Shown here piece by piece: positions 50,288 to 59,641 of a DNA stretch of 64,000 nucleotides. Both the position numbers and the translations under genes were made by a program. The notes below the pieces were generated by a model. The model ran no database searches, was not told the origin of the DNA, and saw only the letters and a list, made by a program, of their open reading frames with translations. Source of the stretch: Cellulomonas fulva (GTDB taxonomy: Bacteria; Actinomycetota; Actinomycetes; Actinomycetales; Cellulomonadaceae); the NCBI RefSeq assembly GCF_018531375.1, contig NZ_JAHBOH010000001.1, forward strand, positions 2,852,001-2,916,000, in the 5' to 3' direction. Position 1 is the stretch's first letter; every line of letters begins with the position of its first letter.

Positions 50288-50573
50288 GGGACCAGTGTCC
50301 AACCTTGTTCGGTCGAGGACAAGCCCTAGAACTTGTGGACACAGCATGCGCGCCTGGGAGCGGGTGACGCCCTCGTCGTGCGCCTGCCGCACGGTGAGCA
50401 CCCCGGCGACCGCCGCCCGGGGAACCCACCCGTCCTCCACCACACCCGCGCCGCATGCCTGGCTGCCGCTGGCCGGCCGTCCCGGCCCTGCACAAGGACG
50501 CTCCTCGTCTCCGAGGATCTGGCGACGAATCGTGACCGGACTCTCTGGCTGGATGGGGCGGCTGCGACGCTGG
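50288..50573. other. Non-coding stretch between the SatD-like gene and the aroQ end
   Basis: The 328-base gap to the aroQ stop holds the SatD-like promoter with its half-sites at the left and the pentamer array at the right. The middle (50345-50570) contains no recognised gene; a 5' extension of the SatD-like frame to 50443 is the only alternative. Confidence 0.45.
50304..50336. promoter_or_regulatory. Candidate operator of the SatD-like gene
   Basis: Half-sites CTTGT (50304-50308), ACAAG (50319-50323) and CTTGT (50332-50336) alternate in orientation, forming two overlapping inverted repeats across the likely -35 and -10 region. Confidence 0.4.
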
Positions 50574-50623
50574 GGTCAGGTCAGGTCAGGTCAGGTCAGG
50601 TCAGGTCAGGTCAGGTCAGGTCA
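50574..50623. repeat. (GGTCA)10 pentanucleotide array at the aroQ stop codon
   Basis: Ten perfect tandem copies of GGTCA (TGACC on the minus strand). The aroQ stop codon (TGA, 50618-50616) lies inside the array, so the repeat supplies the end of the gene; an array this pure suggests recent slippage. Confidence 0.97.
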
Positions 50624-51047
50624 GGGAGGAGAGAGCCAGTCGGTAGCTGGTCAGGCCGAAGCCGGCGACGGTGCCCGTCGCCACGGGACCGACCACCGAG
50701 TGGTGCCGGAACGTCTCGCGCGCGTACGGGTTGGTCAGGTGCACCTCGACCAGGCGCAGCCCGGCACCGGTCACCTGCGCCGCCGCGTCCCGCAGCGCGT
50801 AGGAGTAGTGCGTGAACGCCGCGGGGTTGAGCACCACGTCGCAGCGGGTGTCGACGGCCTCGTGCAGCCAGCCGACGAGCTCGCCCTCGTGGTCGGTCTG
50901 GCGGACGTCGACCTCGAGGCCCAGCTCGGCCGCCCAGCCCTGCACGGCCGCGGCGAGGTCCGCGAACGTCTCGGAGCCGTAGACCTCCGGCTCACGCGTG
51001 CCGAGCCGGGACAGGTTGGGGCCGTTGAGCACCAGCGCACGCGTCAT
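50616..51047 (-). CDS. aroQ: 3-dehydroquinate dehydratase, type II
   Basis: Third step of the shikimate pathway, dodecameric type II enzyme. The 143-residue protein has [21 protein letters not shown] with catalytic Tyr23 and Arg18 region, [27 protein letters not shown] and [17 protein letters not shown] with the catalytic His. The C terminus (SSLT) and stop codon are formed by a TGACC pentamer array. The ATG is preceded by TACGCT at seven bases, so it may have its own leaderless promoter 77 bases after aroB. Confidence 0.95.
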   Translation of the reverse strand: MTRALVLNGPNLSRLGTREPEVYGSETFADLAAAVQGWAAELGLEVDVRQTDHEGELVGWLHEAVDTRCDVVLNPAAFTHYSYALRDAAAQVTGAGLRLVEVHLTNPYARETFRHHSVVGPVATGTVAGFGLTSYRLALSSLT

Positions 51048-51060
51048 GGGCGTCAGCGTA
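51045..51060 (-). promoter_or_regulatory. Putative leaderless promoter -10 of aroQ
   Basis: TACGCT (51060-51055), seven bases, ATG. Confidence 0.42.
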
Positions 51061-51124
51061 GGGGACGACGCGGCCGCGGCCCCGGCACCGTGAGCGCCGT
51101 CTCGTCGTACCCGGGACGGCGCGG

Positions 51125-52270
51125 CTACAGCGCGACGGCCGACGAGGCCGTGGCGCCCTCCGCGACCTCGGCATAGGCCGCGACGAGCAGCGTCGGGTCC
51201 GGGCCCTCGAGCCGCGCCGTGCGGCCGACGTCCTCGAGCACCACGAAGCGCAGCACGTCGCCGCGGGTCTTCTTGTCCCGGCGCATCGCGGTCAGCAGCC
51301 GCTCCCATCGGTCGCCCCGGTACGTCGTCGGCAGGCCCAGGGAGGTGAGGATCGAGCGGTGCCGCGCGACGACCTCGTCGGACAGGCGTCCCGCCAGGCG
51401 CGCGAGCTCGGCCGCGAAGACCATGCCGACGGACACCGCGGCGCCGTGCCGCCACTGGTAGCGCTCGACGTGCTCGATCGCGTGACCGAAGGTGTGGCCG
51501 TAGTTGAGGATCTCGCGCAGGCCGGCCTCCTTGAGGTCCTCCCCCACGACCTTCGCCTTGACGACCACCGCACGCTCGACGAGCTCGAGCAGCACGTCGG
51601 AGCGCGCGGCCGCCGCCGGGTCCTTGAGCAGGTCGACGTTCGCCTCGACCAGCTCGAGGATCCGCGGGTCCGCGATGAAGCCGGCCTTGACGATCTCCGC
51701 GAGGCCGGCGACGAAGTCGAACGGCGCCATGGACTCGAGCGAGGCCAGGTCGCACAGCACGCCCGCCGGCGGGTGGAACGCGCCGACGAGGTTCTTGCCC
51801 TCGGCCGTGTTGATGCCGGTCTTGCCGCCCACGGCCGCGTCGACCATCGCGAGCACGGTCGTCGGGACCTGGACCACCTGGATGCCGCGCAGCCAGGTCG
51901 CCGCGACGAACCCGCCCAGGTCCGTGGTCGCGCCGCCGCCGACCGCGACGACCGCGTCCGTGCGCGTGAAGTCCGCCTGGCCCAGCACGCCCCAGCAGAA
52001 CGCGGCGACCTGCGCCGTCTTGGCCTCCTCGGCGTCCGGCACCTCGGCGCCGAACGCGTCGTAGCCCGCCGCGCGCAGGTCCTCGAGGATCGTGTCCGCG
52101 GTGGTCGCCAGGGCCGCGGGGTGCACGACGAGCACGCGGCGCACGTTGGTGCCGAGGAGACCGGGCAGCTCGCCCAGCAGGTGCCGGCCGATCACCACGT
52201 CGTACGGGCGCTCCCCGCTGACGGTCACCCTGCGGGACTCGTTCGGCTGCTGGTCCAGGTGATCGGTCAT
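51125..52270 (-). CDS. aroB: 3-dehydroquinate synthase
   Basis: Second step of the shikimate pathway: NAD- and zinc-dependent cyclisation of DAHP. The 381-residue protein has the NAD-binding [37 protein letters not shown], the metal ligands in [11 protein letters not shown] (Glu) and [13 protein letters not shown] (His), and [14 protein letters not shown]. The ATG overlaps the aroK stop as ATGA, showing the aroK-aroB operon. Confidence 0.96.
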   Translation of the reverse strand: MTDHLDQQPNESRRVTVSGERPYDVVIGRHLLGELPGLLGTNVRRVLVVHPAALATTADTILEDLRAAGYDAFGAEVPDAEEAKTAQVAAFCWGVLGQADFTRTDAVVAVGGGATTDLGGFVAATWLRGIQVVQVPTTVLAMVDAAVGGKTGINTAEGKNLVGAFHPPAGVLCDLASLESMAPFDFVAGLAEIVKAGFIADPRILELVEANVDLLKDPAAAARSDVLLELVERAVVVKAKVVGEDLKEAGLREILNYGHTFGHAIEHVERYQWRHGAAVSVGMVFAAELARLAGRLSDEVVARHRSILTSLGLPTTYRGDRWERLLTAMRRDKKTRGDVLRFVVLEDVGRTARLEGPDPTLLVAAYAEVAEGATASSAVAL

Positions 52271-52842
52271 GACTGCTCCTCCCGGCCCGTGGCGCGCGCC
52301 CGGCGCACCTCCGCGAGCTCGTTCTCGATCGACTCCGCCACGTCGGCCGGCCGCAGCCCGTCCGTGAGCACCCGGACCGTCGCGACCGCCTCGTAGACCG
52401 GGCGTCGCGCCTCCATGAGGGCCTGCCACTGCGCGCGCGGGTTGCCCAGCAGCAGCGGCCGCGACTGGTTCAGACCCACCCGCGGCGCCGCGTGCGCGAG
52501 CGTGACGTCCAGGAACACGACGGCACCGCCGCCCTCCGCGTAGCGCGCCAGCACCGCCTGCGTGCCCTCGTCGAGCACCGCACCGCCGCCGAGCGCCAGC
52601 ACGCCGTCGTGCTCGTCGACCGCCCGCGCGACCGCTGCCCGCTCGAGCGCGCGGAACGCCGGCTCGCCGTCGTCGACGAAGATCTCGCTGATCGGCTTGC
52701 CCGCCGTGGCCTCGACGTCGCTGTCGGTGTCCCGCAGCCGCAGCTGCCAGCGCTCTGCGAGAGCCGCACCCACCGTGGACTTGCCCGAGCCGGGCGGTCC
52801 GACGAGCACGATCCGGGGGCCGGGGATGTCGGAGAAGGGCAC
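52267..52842 (-). CDS. aroK: Shikimate kinase
   Basis: Phosphorylates shikimate at the 3-OH. In 191 residues, the P-loop GPPGSGKST is at 15-23, the shikimate-site DTDSDVE follows, then GGGAVLDEG and RPLLLG of the lid. The GTG at 52842 is chosen because TACGCT lies six bases upstream with no Shine-Dalgarno sequence; another GTG 13 codons earlier (52881) is possible. First gene of aroK-aroB, divergent from the PemK-like gene. Confidence 0.93.
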   Translation of the reverse strand: MPFSDIPGPRIVLVGPPGSGKSTVGAALAERWQLRLRDTDSDVEATAGKPISEIFVDDGEPAFRALERAAVARAVDEHDGVLALGGGAVLDEGTQAVLARYAEGGGAVVFLDVTLAHAAPRVGLNQSRPLLLGNPRAQWQALMEARRPVYEAVATVRVLTDGLRPADVAESIENELAEVRRARATGREEQS

Positions 52843-52854
52843 GCGGGGAGCGTA
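52840..52854 (-). promoter_or_regulatory. Putative leaderless promoter -10 of aroK
   Basis: TACGCT (52854-52849), six bases, GTG. The same hexamer and spacing occur at the divergent gene. Confidence 0.45.
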
Positions 52855-52950
52855 GTCCAGCGCGCGCGGGCACGACGGCACGGTTCAGGCGCGGTGCACG
52901 GGGCCGTCGTGCACCTGCCCCGACGCTCCCGCCCCGACGCTCCCGCCCAC

Positions 52951-52965
52951 TACGCTCCCGCCGTG
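52951..52965 (+). promoter_or_regulatory. Putative leaderless promoter -10 of the PemK-like gene
   Basis: TACGCT (52951-52956), CCCGCC, then GTG. The preceding bases carry two further copies of a gacgctcccgcc-like unit. Confidence 0.42.
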
Positions 52966-53403
52966 GAGCAGCTCACGTCGTTCGTGCCCGTCCCCGCGCT
53001 CGTCGTCGCGGCCGGCGTCCTGACCCTCGTGCTGGTCGCGGCGCGGCTCCTCGGTGGCCCGCGCCCTCGCCGGGGCGAGATCTGGTTCGCGATGGTGCCG
53101 TTCAAGGACGGCCGCGCGGCGAAGGACCGGCCCGTGCTCGTCCTCGGGCGGGACGGACGCAAGGTCGTCGTGGCGCGGTTCACGTCGCAGGACCGCGACC
53201 GCCGGCGCGACCACGTCCGCGTCCCCGACGGCATCCCGGGGCTGAGCAGGACCAGCTGGATCGAGCTGCGCCCGCGGTCGCTGCGTCGTCGCGCCTTCCG
53301 GCGCCGCGCCGGTGACCCCGGCGCCGGGCTCGTCCGGTGGTTCGACGACCAGGTGGCCGCGTCCTCCCGGACGTCACCCCGGCAGGACCGGGCTGGCCGC
53401 TGA
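52963..53403 (+). CDS. Membrane-anchored PemK/MazF-fold protein
   Basis: A 146-residue protein with one N-terminal membrane helix (about 9-30, [20 protein letters not shown]) followed by a PemK/MazF-like domain: [25 protein letters not shown] and [10 protein letters not shown]. In MazF toxins the Arg of the RPVLV segment and the Thr/Ser near the end of the next strand are catalytic, and both are here. The domain would face the cytoplasm. No antitoxin gene is adjacent: the neighbours are aroK (divergent) and the fibronectin gene. It may be a tethered RNase or a non-toxin relative. GTG start six bases after TACGCT. Confidence 0.78.
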   Translation: MEQLTSFVPVPALVVAAGVLTLVLVAARLLGGPRPRRGEIWFAMVPFKDGRAAKDRPVLVLGRDGRKVVVARFTSQDRDRRRDHVRVPDGIPGLSRTSWIELRPRSLRRRAFRRRAGDPGAGLVRWFDDQVAASSRTSPRQDRAGR

Positions 53404-53564
53404 CCCGTTCTGCCCGCGGGACCGCGCGAGGCTCGCAGTCCTCGCCGTCGCGAACCGACGGGCAGACGAGTGAATCGCGGACTGACCGGGGCAATCGGCT
53501 CACCCCAGGACCGACTCGTGCCGATATGGCGTCGATCCGTGTGACGACCATGCCTGGAGGCATC

Positions 53565-56500
53565 GTGATCCTGCGCAGAACGGCCGCTGCCCTGGTGACA
53601 GCAGCACTCGTCGTGGTGGGGGGCTCGGCTGCCGTCATCGCCCCGGCCACGGCGGCGACCACCGTCCTGCTGGCTGCACCCGTGAACCTCGCGACGCGCG
53701 TGGTGAACGACGACACGCAGTACACGTGGGACGGGGTGGACGGCGCGACCGGCTACACGATCGAGGTGGCCACCGACGACCAGTTCGCGACGTCCAACAT
53801 CGTCGCGACGCGGACGACGACGGCCCGCACGTGGATCCCCGAGCGCATGCTGGGCTCGACCGACGGACGCACCCTCTACTGGCGCGTCGCCGCGCACTCG
53901 TCGGGCACCACCGCCGCCTCCCGCGGTGACTTCTCCGAGCCCGCGCTCGTCGACGTCGAGGCGGCTCGCACCCCGACGCTGCTGTCCCCCTCGCCGGGCG
54001 CGGTGGTCGACTACCCCGCACCGGTGTCGTTCCGCTGGTCGCCGGTCGAGGGAGCGGTCTCCTACACGCTCACCTACTCCTCCAGCCCGGACTGGGCAGC
54101 TGGGGTGACCACGACCGTCGCGGGGGTCACCGGGACGGCCCACACCCCGACGGCGCCCCTCGCGCGGACGTCCGCCGCGGCACCCGTGCAGTGGTACTGG
54201 AAGGTCCAGGCGGTCTTCGCCAACCCCTCGAGCGCGACGTCCACCACCTACCCCGTGACCGGGCCCGCGCAGGCCGAGGCCGGGACGTTCTCGGTCCGCT
54301 GGACGGCGGCCGCGTCGGCCCCGAGCCTGCTGGCGCCCGTGGGTACGGACATGGTCCAGAGCGACCTGAAGTTCACCTGGACCACCGTGCCCGGCGCGGC
54401 GACCTACAAGATCGAGATCGGGCAGTCCGTCGACAACGCGACGGGCGCGGTCACGACGCTGATCGACACGGGCCAGACCACGAGCACGAGCTACGTGCCG
54501 CTGAAGCAGCTCGTCGACGGCAACTACTTCTGGCAGGTCACCGCCTACGACCCCGCGGGGAAGCCCGGCCAGCGGTCCACGGCGGCCGAGTTCCGCAAGG
54601 CGTGGGGCGCGCAGAGCGCGTCGACCACGTCGGCCAGCGGCTTCGCGAAGACCTATCCCTTCCCCACGTTCGGCAGCACCGACATCGCTCAGGCGACCGC
54701 CGTGCCGCTGGACCGGATCATGCTCACGTGGGACCCGGTGGCCCGCGCCACCCTCTACGAGGTGGTCGCGACGCCGATCAACGAGCGTGCCGGTGACCCG
54801 GACGCTCCTGCCGACACGCGCAAGGCGCTGACGTGCCGGACGGCGTCCACCTCGGCGACCGTCGTGGCGCGCGTCGACGAGGGCGCGAACACGGGCTCGA
54901 TGCTCGAGGGCGACCAGGTGTGCCTGTGGAACGGCTCGAGGAACCAGCGCATGGACGCGGGCGGTCTCTACGAGTGGAAGGTCCGCGCGATCGACTACTC
55001 CGGCAGCGCGACCACGGCGATCCAGGCGACGACGCCTGCCGGTTCGCAGGAGTCGCAGTGGTCGGACGTGGACGACGGCGACCTCAGCCGCAAGCGCTAC
55101 TTCCGGGTCCTGCCGACGAGCGAGCCGACCACGACGACGACGGTCGTGAACGAGGCGAGCTGGACGACGCAGAGCACGAGCGCCGTCGGCAAGCCCGCCC
55201 CCGTCATGGAGTGGGCACCCGTCCTCGGCGCGAACGCGTACGAGGTCGCGGTGTACTCCGACCAGGACTGCACGGCGCACGTGAGCACGCAGTACACGAT
55301 GCAGACCCGCCTCCTCGTGAACGGCGTGTTCGACGACGAGACGTCGGGCGCGTACTGCTGGCGGGTGCGCGGCATCAGCATGAACGAGGCGTTCACGCAG
55401 ATCACGCTCGTCGTCGGGTCCGTCTTCAGCGAGAAGCACTTCTGGCAGAAGAGCAGCACGCCGGTCGACTTCGTGGGGGTCGACCGCGTGACGACGGCAC
55501 CGGACGGCTCGATCGTGTTCGCGTGGCGGCCGCAGGCCCTGTCCGCGCCGGCCGACGGCGGCAGCCGCGGGTACGCGGTGACGATCCTCGACTCCTCCCT
55601 TAACTCCAAGGGCACGGTCAAGGTCGAGTACCCGTGGTACGTCGCCAAGACGCCGGACGCGCAGCAGAAGCCGCTCGCGCCGGGCACCTACTACTTCAAG
55701 GTCGCCGCGCTCGACGCGCTGGGCAACGCCGGCAACTACACCGAGAACGTCGGCTTCGAGGTCGCCGGTCCCCGGCCGACCCACCTGGACCAGACCGTCG
55801 ACGGCACGACCGCGACGCTCACGTGGACGGGGACGACAGCTGCCGCGAAGTACGGCGTCAAGGTCCGTCCGGTCGGGGCGGCGTGGCCGACCACCACCAC
55901 GCAGGTGACCCAGGCGGCCGCCACCGTCCGCGACCTCGACGACGGCGCCTACGAGTGGCTGGTCTTCTCCTACGACGACAGCGGGTACACCTCGCTCGAG
56001 GCGACGACCGGCGCGTTCTCGGTCGCGGCGCCCGTCCCCGCGCTCACGACGCCCACCGGCACGGTGCTGACCAGCGACGACCGCGTCCTCGACTGGGAGC
56101 CGGTGCCGGGCGCGTCCCGCTACCTGGTCCAGTACAGCGCTGCGGCGGGGTCCCTCGACTCGGCCGCCGCGGCCGAGACGATGGCGACGTCGTACGCGAT
56201 CCCGACGACCCTCGCCTACGGCACGACCTACTACTGGCAGGTCACCGCGGTGCCCGAGAAGGCTTCGACGAGCTCCACGCGCGTCAAGCTCGGCCGGTCG
56301 TCGGTCTCGGCGTTCAGCGTGGTCAACCCGCCGGCGACCGTGTCCCTCTCGAAGGTCACCGCGACGGGCACGGAGGTGACCGCGACGTGGACCACGCCGA
56401 CGGGCGCCGCTCGGGGCTCGGCGGACGCGCCCGCCTACCGGCTCGCGTACCGGGCGTCCAACGGCACGGGGGCGACGAGCGAGTGGACCGTCCTCGAGAT

Positions 56501-57509
56501 CGAGTCGGGGGCCGTGTCGCGGACGCTGACAGGTCTCGACGTGAGCACGACCTACGAGTTCCAGCTGCAGGCGTACAACGCGGAGGGCAGCAGCGCCTGG
56601 TCGACCTCGAAGTCCGTGAGCACGCCGGGGGCACCCACGGCCGCGGTCACGGCGCTGACGGCGTCGCCCACCGTCGACTCGCTGAAGGTCAGCTGGCGCG
56701 CGCCGAGCTCGTCGGCCACGGGCGGCTCGCCGATCACGGGGTACGCCGTCGCGTACCGGAAGGGTGCGGGCGCCTGGGTCGAGGTCCCGGCGAACCGCAC
56801 CAGCACCGCGACCACGGCGACGCTCACGGGCCTCACGAGCAAGTCGAGCTACACGGTGAGCGTGGCACCGCTCAACGCCGTCGGCGAGGGTCCGGCCGCG
56901 ACGCTCAGCGCGGTCACGCTCGGGCTCCCCTCGGCCCCGAAGAGCGTCAAGGTGGTCCGTGGCGACCGGTCCGCCGCGGTCACGTGGACGGCGCCTTCCG
57001 CCAACGGGGGCTCGGCGATCACGGGCTACACGGTCGAGCGCCGGGTCCAGGACCCGAAGACGAAGGCATGGAGCGGCTGGTCGGCTGCCGCGTCGACGTC
57101 CGCTTCGACGCTGACGACGAACCTTGGCGGCCTGACGAACGGGGTGGCCTACCAGGTGCGGGTCGCCGCGCGCTCCCAGGTCGGCACGGGCGCCTTCACC
57201 GCTCCCGTGACCTTCAAGCCCGCGGGCCGCCCGTCGGCGCCGACGGCAGTCAAGGCCACGGCGACCGCGGGCAAGATCACGCTCCGCTGGACCAAGTCCG
57301 TCGCCAACGGGTCGACCATCGCGTCCTACCAGGTCAAGTACTCGCTCAACGGCAGCACGTGGTACACGATGCCCAAGGTCGCGGCGACGTCGACGAGCAC
57401 CGTGCTCAAGCCAACCAAGAGGGGCAAGACGTACTCGTTCAAGGTCACGGCCCTCAGCAACGTCGGCGCCTCGCCGGCCTCGACGGTCGTCAAGGTCGTC
57501 GCGAAGTAG
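53565..57509 (+). CDS. Large secreted fibronectin type III repeat protein
   Basis: A 1314-residue secreted protein. I chose the GTG at 53565, with GGAGG a few bases upstream, which starts directly at the signal peptide (residues 1-31, ILRRTAAALVTAALVVVGGS then ending ATAA). The body is a chain of beta-sandwich modules with YTWDGVDGATGYTIEV-like motifs, diverged in the first two thirds and clearly fibronectin III in the last 400 residues (LKVSWRAPSSS, ITGYAVAYRKG, ITGYTVERR). No sortase signal, membrane anchor or catalytic domain is seen, so it is probably a released or wall-associated adhesin or binding scaffold. It is inserted between aroC and aroK and ends at a strong bidirectional hairpin. 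Confidence 0.88.
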   Translation: MILRRTAAALVTAALVVVGGSAAVIAPATAATTVLLAAPVNLATRVVNDDTQYTWDGVDGATGYTIEVATDDQFATSNIVATRTTTARTWIPERMLGSTDGRTLYWRVAAHSSGTTAASRGDFSEPALVDVEAARTPTLLSPSPGAVVDYPAPVSFRWSPVEGAVSYTLTYSSSPDWAAGVTTTVAGVTGTAHTPTAPLARTSAAAPVQWYWKVQAVFANPSSATSTTYPVTGPAQAEAGTFSVRWTAAASAPSLLAPVGTDMVQSDLKFTWTTVPGAATYKIEIGQSVDNATGAVTTLIDTGQTTSTSYVPLKQLVDGNYFWQVTAYDPAGKPGQRSTAAEFRKAWGAQSASTTSASGFAKTYPFPTFGSTDIAQATAVPLDRIMLTWDPVARATLYEVVATPINERAGDPDAPADTRKALTCRTASTSATVVARVDEGANTGSMLEGDQVCLWNGSRNQRMDAGGLYEWKVRAIDYSGSATTAIQATTPAGSQESQWSDVDDGDLSRKRYFRVLPTSEPTTTTTVVNEASWTTQSTSAVGKPAPVMEWAPVLGANAYEVAVYSDQDCTAHVSTQYTMQTRLLVNGVFDDETSGAYCWRVRGISMNEAFTQITLVVGSVFSEKHFWQKSSTPVDFVGVDRVTTAPDGSIVFAWRPQALSAPADGGSRGYAVTILDSSLNSKGTVKVEYPWYVAKTPDAQQKPLAPGTYYFKVAALDALGNAGNYTENVGFEVAGPRPTHLDQTVDGTTATLTWTGTTAAAKYGVKVRPVGAAWPTTTTQVTQAAATVRDLDDGAYEWLVFSYDDSGYTSLEATTGAFSVAAPVPALTTPTGTVLTSDDRVLDWEPVPGASRYLVQYSAAAGSLDSAAAAETMATSYAIPTTLAYGTTYYWQVTAVPEKASTSSTRVKLGRSSVSAFSVVNPPATVSLSKVTATGTEVTATWTTPTGAARGSADAPAYRLAYRASNGTGATSEWTVLEIESGAVSRTLTGLDVSTTYEFQLQAYNAEGSSAWSTSKSVSTPGAPTAAVTALTASPTVDSLKVSWRAPSSSATGGSPITGYAVAYRKGAGAWVEVPANRTSTATTATLTGLTSKSSYTVSVAPLNAVGEGPAATLSAVTLGLPSAPKSVKVVRGDRSAAVTWTAPSANGGSAITGYTVERRVQDPKTKAWSGWSAAASTSASTLTTNLGGLTNGVAYQVRVAARSQVGTGAFTAPVTFKPAGRPSAPTAVKATATAGKITLRWTKSVANGSTIASYQVKYSLNGSTWYTMPKVAATSTSTVLKPTKRGKTYSFKVTALSNVGASPASTVVKVVAK

Positions 57510-57521
57510 GCACCGCCACCC

Positions 57522-57567
57522 GACGCACGAGAGGCCGGTCCCGTCGGGGACCGGCCTCTCGTGCGTC
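57522..57567. terminator. Perfect 21-bp hairpin, bidirectional terminator
   Basis: Arms 57522-57542 and 57547-57567 are exact complements with a GTCG loop, between the convergent fibronectin gene (stop 57509) and aroC (stop 57574), 12 and 6 bases away. It serves both strands. Confidence 0.88.
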
Positions 57568-57573
57568 TCCGTG

Positions 57574-58761
57574 CTACCGCAGCAGCTCGGGCACGGCGTC
57601 CAGGTAGGCCTCGAGGTTGCGCCGGACCTCCGCGACGGAGTCTCCGCCGGTCTTCTCGAGCAGCGCGTCGGCCAGGACCAGGGCCACCATCGCCTCGGCG
57701 ACGACTGCGGCGGGGGGCACGGCGCACACGTCGGACCGCTGGTGCTGCGCCTTGGCGGCGTCTCCGGTGCTGGTGTCGATCGTCGCGAGCGCACGCGGCA
57801 CGGTGGAGATCGGCTTCATCGCCGCGCGCACGCGGAGGATCTCGCCGTTCGTCATCCCGCCCTCGAGACCGCCGGCGCGGTTGGACCGCCGCCGCACGCG
57901 GCCGTCGACCCGGTCGATCTCGTCGTGCGCCTGCGAACCACGGCGGGCGGCCGTACGGAACCCGTCGCCCACCTCGACGCCCTTGATCGCCTGCACGCCC
58001 ATCAGAGCAGCGGCCAGGCGGGCGTCCAGCCGACGGTCGGCGTGCACGTACGAGCCGAGCCCGGACGGCACGCCGTAGGCCAGGACCTCCACGACCCCGC
58101 CGAGGGTGTCGCCGTCCTTGTGGCACTCGTCGATCTCCGCGACCATCGCCGCGGAGGCGTCGGCGTCGAAGCACCGCACGGGGTCGGCGTCCAGCGCCGC
58201 GACGTCGTCGGGCGACGGCAGCTCCGCGTCGTCGGGGACGGCGACCGGTCCGATCGAGACGACGTGCGACACCAGCCGGATCCCGGCCGCCTGCTCGAGG
58301 AGCCGCGCCGCGACCGTGCCGAGCGCGACCCGCGTCGCGGTCTCGCGCGCCGAGGCGCGCTCGAGGACGGGTCGGGCGTCGTCGAACCCGTACTTGCGCA
58401 TCCCGACGAGGTCGGCGTGCCCCGGCCGCGGCCGGGTCAGCGGCGCGTTGCGGGCTCGCTGCAGCACGGATGCGTCCGCCACGGGGTCGGAGGCCATGAC
58501 CTCGACCCACTTGGGCCACTCGGTGTTCGCGACCTCGATCGCGACCGGCCCGCCCTGCGTCAGGCCGTGGCGCACGCCGCCCAGCAGGCGCACCTCGTCC
58601 TGCTCGAACTTCATCCGCGCACCGCGGCCGTAGCCGAGCCTCCGACGAGCGAGCGCCTCCTGGACGTCGGTCGTCGTGACCGCCACGCCGGCGGGCATCC
58701 CTTCGAGGACCCCGACCAGCGCCGGACCGTGCGACTCACCCGCCGTCAACCACCGCAGCAT
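57574..58761 (-). CDS. aroC: Chorismate synthase
   Basis: Last step of the shikimate pathway, FMN-dependent. The 395-residue protein begins [25 protein letters not shown] and has [46 protein letters not shown] and [21 protein letters not shown] lies eight bases upstream of the ATG at 58761; an in-frame GTG at 58782 is less likely. In relatives aroC, aroK, aroB and aroQ are contiguous; here two accessory genes separate aroC from aroK. Confidence 0.96.
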   Translation of the reverse strand: MLRWLTAGESHGPALVGVLEGMPAGVAVTTTDVQEALARRRLGYGRGARMKFEQDEVRLLGGVRHGLTQGGPVAIEVANTEWPKWVEVMASDPVADASVLQRARNAPLTRPRPGHADLVGMRKYGFDDARPVLERASARETATRVALGTVAARLLEQAAGIRLVSHVVSIGPVAVPDDAELPSPDDVAALDADPVRCFDADASAAMVAEIDECHKDGDTLGGVVEVLAYGVPSGLGSYVHADRRLDARLAAALMGVQAIKGVEVGDGFRTAARRGSQAHDEIDRVDGRVRRRSNRAGGLEGGMTNGEILRVRAAMKPISTVPRALATIDTSTGDAAKAQHQRSDVCAVPPAAVVAEAMVALVLADALLEKTGGDSVAEVRRNLEAYLDAVPELLR

Positions 58762-58780
58762 GCCGCGATCCTCCCATGAC

Positions 58781-58826
58781 ACGGTGGGCGCCCTCGGTGC
58801 GAGTCCACACCGCGGGCGCCCACCGT
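58781..58826 (-). terminator. 12-bp hairpin at the end of the pilus operon
   Basis: Arms 58781-58792 and 58815-58826 are complementary, with a further 5-bp stem in the loop. It lies 24 bases after the pilO stop and just before aroC. Confidence 0.6.
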
Positions 58827-58850
58827 CGTCGTGGCGTCGTCGTCGACCCG

Positions 58851-59639
58851 TCAGGCCCCCGTGACCGGGAGCAGGGGGTTCTTGCCGTCGTTCGACGGAA
58901 GCCGGCCCGGCTCGTCCGTGGGCTCGTCGTCACCCCGGTCGACGTCGTTCGGGAGCGTGTAGATGTAGCCGGTGATGGCCAGCTCCTGGTCGCCCTCCTC
59001 GGTGGCGGGCTTGCCGCTGGAGCCGTCGCTCGCCTTCTGCGAGGTGCCCGTCAGACCGGACACCAGGAACACCCGCGGGTTCCTCTTGTGGACGTCGTCG
59101 AGGAAGGCCATCGTGTCCTCGTACGTGCCGATGACCGTGACGGAGACCGGGATCGCCGTCAGTCCGAGCGGCACCTTCGGGCCCTCGTCCTCGTCCTCCT
59201 CCGCCGCGCTGCCGGACTCGTCCTCCGACTCGCTCTCGGACTCGTCCTCCGCCGACGGCTCGGGCTCCGGCTCTGCGACCTCCGCGAGCAGGAACTCCTC
59301 GGGCGTGCCGGCGGTGACCGCGGTGATCGTCACGTCGCGGCGGACGGCGATGGCGTCGAGGCCGTCGAGGTAGCTCTCGAGATCGGCCGTGCTCGGGATC
59401 TGCTTCTCGCGCTCCGCGAGCTCCGCCTTGTAGTCCTCGAGCTTGCCGAAGTCCGACTTCAGCTTGGTGAGCTTGAGGCCGAGGACCTGGTTGAAGGACT
59501 CCGCCGCCTCGGTCTCCGCGCGCGTCTCCGAGGCCTTGGACAGGTTCGGCGACACGAGGAGGAACCACGCGGCGACCGCGAGCAGGACCGCGACGAACGC
59601 CGTCCCGCCGATCCAGGTGCGCTTCTTGCTGGCGCCCAT
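58851..59639 (-). CDS. pilO: PilO-like type IV pilus alignment protein
   Basis: Inner-membrane alignment subcomplex protein of type IV pili. In 262 residues there is one membrane helix (about 9-28), a coiled-coil region (35-85, [20 protein letters not shown]), then a ferredoxin-like domain split by an acidic low-complexity insertion (about 122-152, [20 protein letters not shown]) and ending with a polar tail. The [20 protein letters not shown] segment is typical of PilO. It lies two bases after pilN; the operon order M-N-O is the canonical one. Identification rests on layout and synteny more than sequence identity. Confidence 0.82.
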   Translation of the reverse strand: MGASKKRTWIGGTAFVAVLLAVAAWFLLVSPNLSKASETRAETEAAESFNQVLGLKLTKLKSDFGKLEDYKAELAEREKQIPSTADLESYLDGLDAIAVRRDVTITAVTAGTPEEFLLAEVAEPEPEPSAEDESESESEDESGSAAEEDEDEGPKVPLGLTAIPVSVTVIGTYEDTMAFLDDVHKRNPRVFLVSGLTGTSQKASDGSSGKPATEEGDQELAITGYIYTLPNDVDRGDDEPTDEPGRLPSNDGKNPLLPVTGA

Positions 59640-59641
59640 GC

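Noticed and set aside
50574-50623. Possible CRISPR array
   Set aside because: Five-base units without spacers; a simple tandem repeat. No cas genes.
52963-53403. Complete PemK/MazF toxin-antitoxin operon
   Set aside because: No small antitoxin gene on either side; only the toxin-fold domain is present, with a membrane helix.
52950-57794. Minus-strand open frame of about 1600 codons over the fibronectin gene
   Set aside because: The plus-strand frame has a signal peptide and fibronectin modules; the minus frame is low-complexity.
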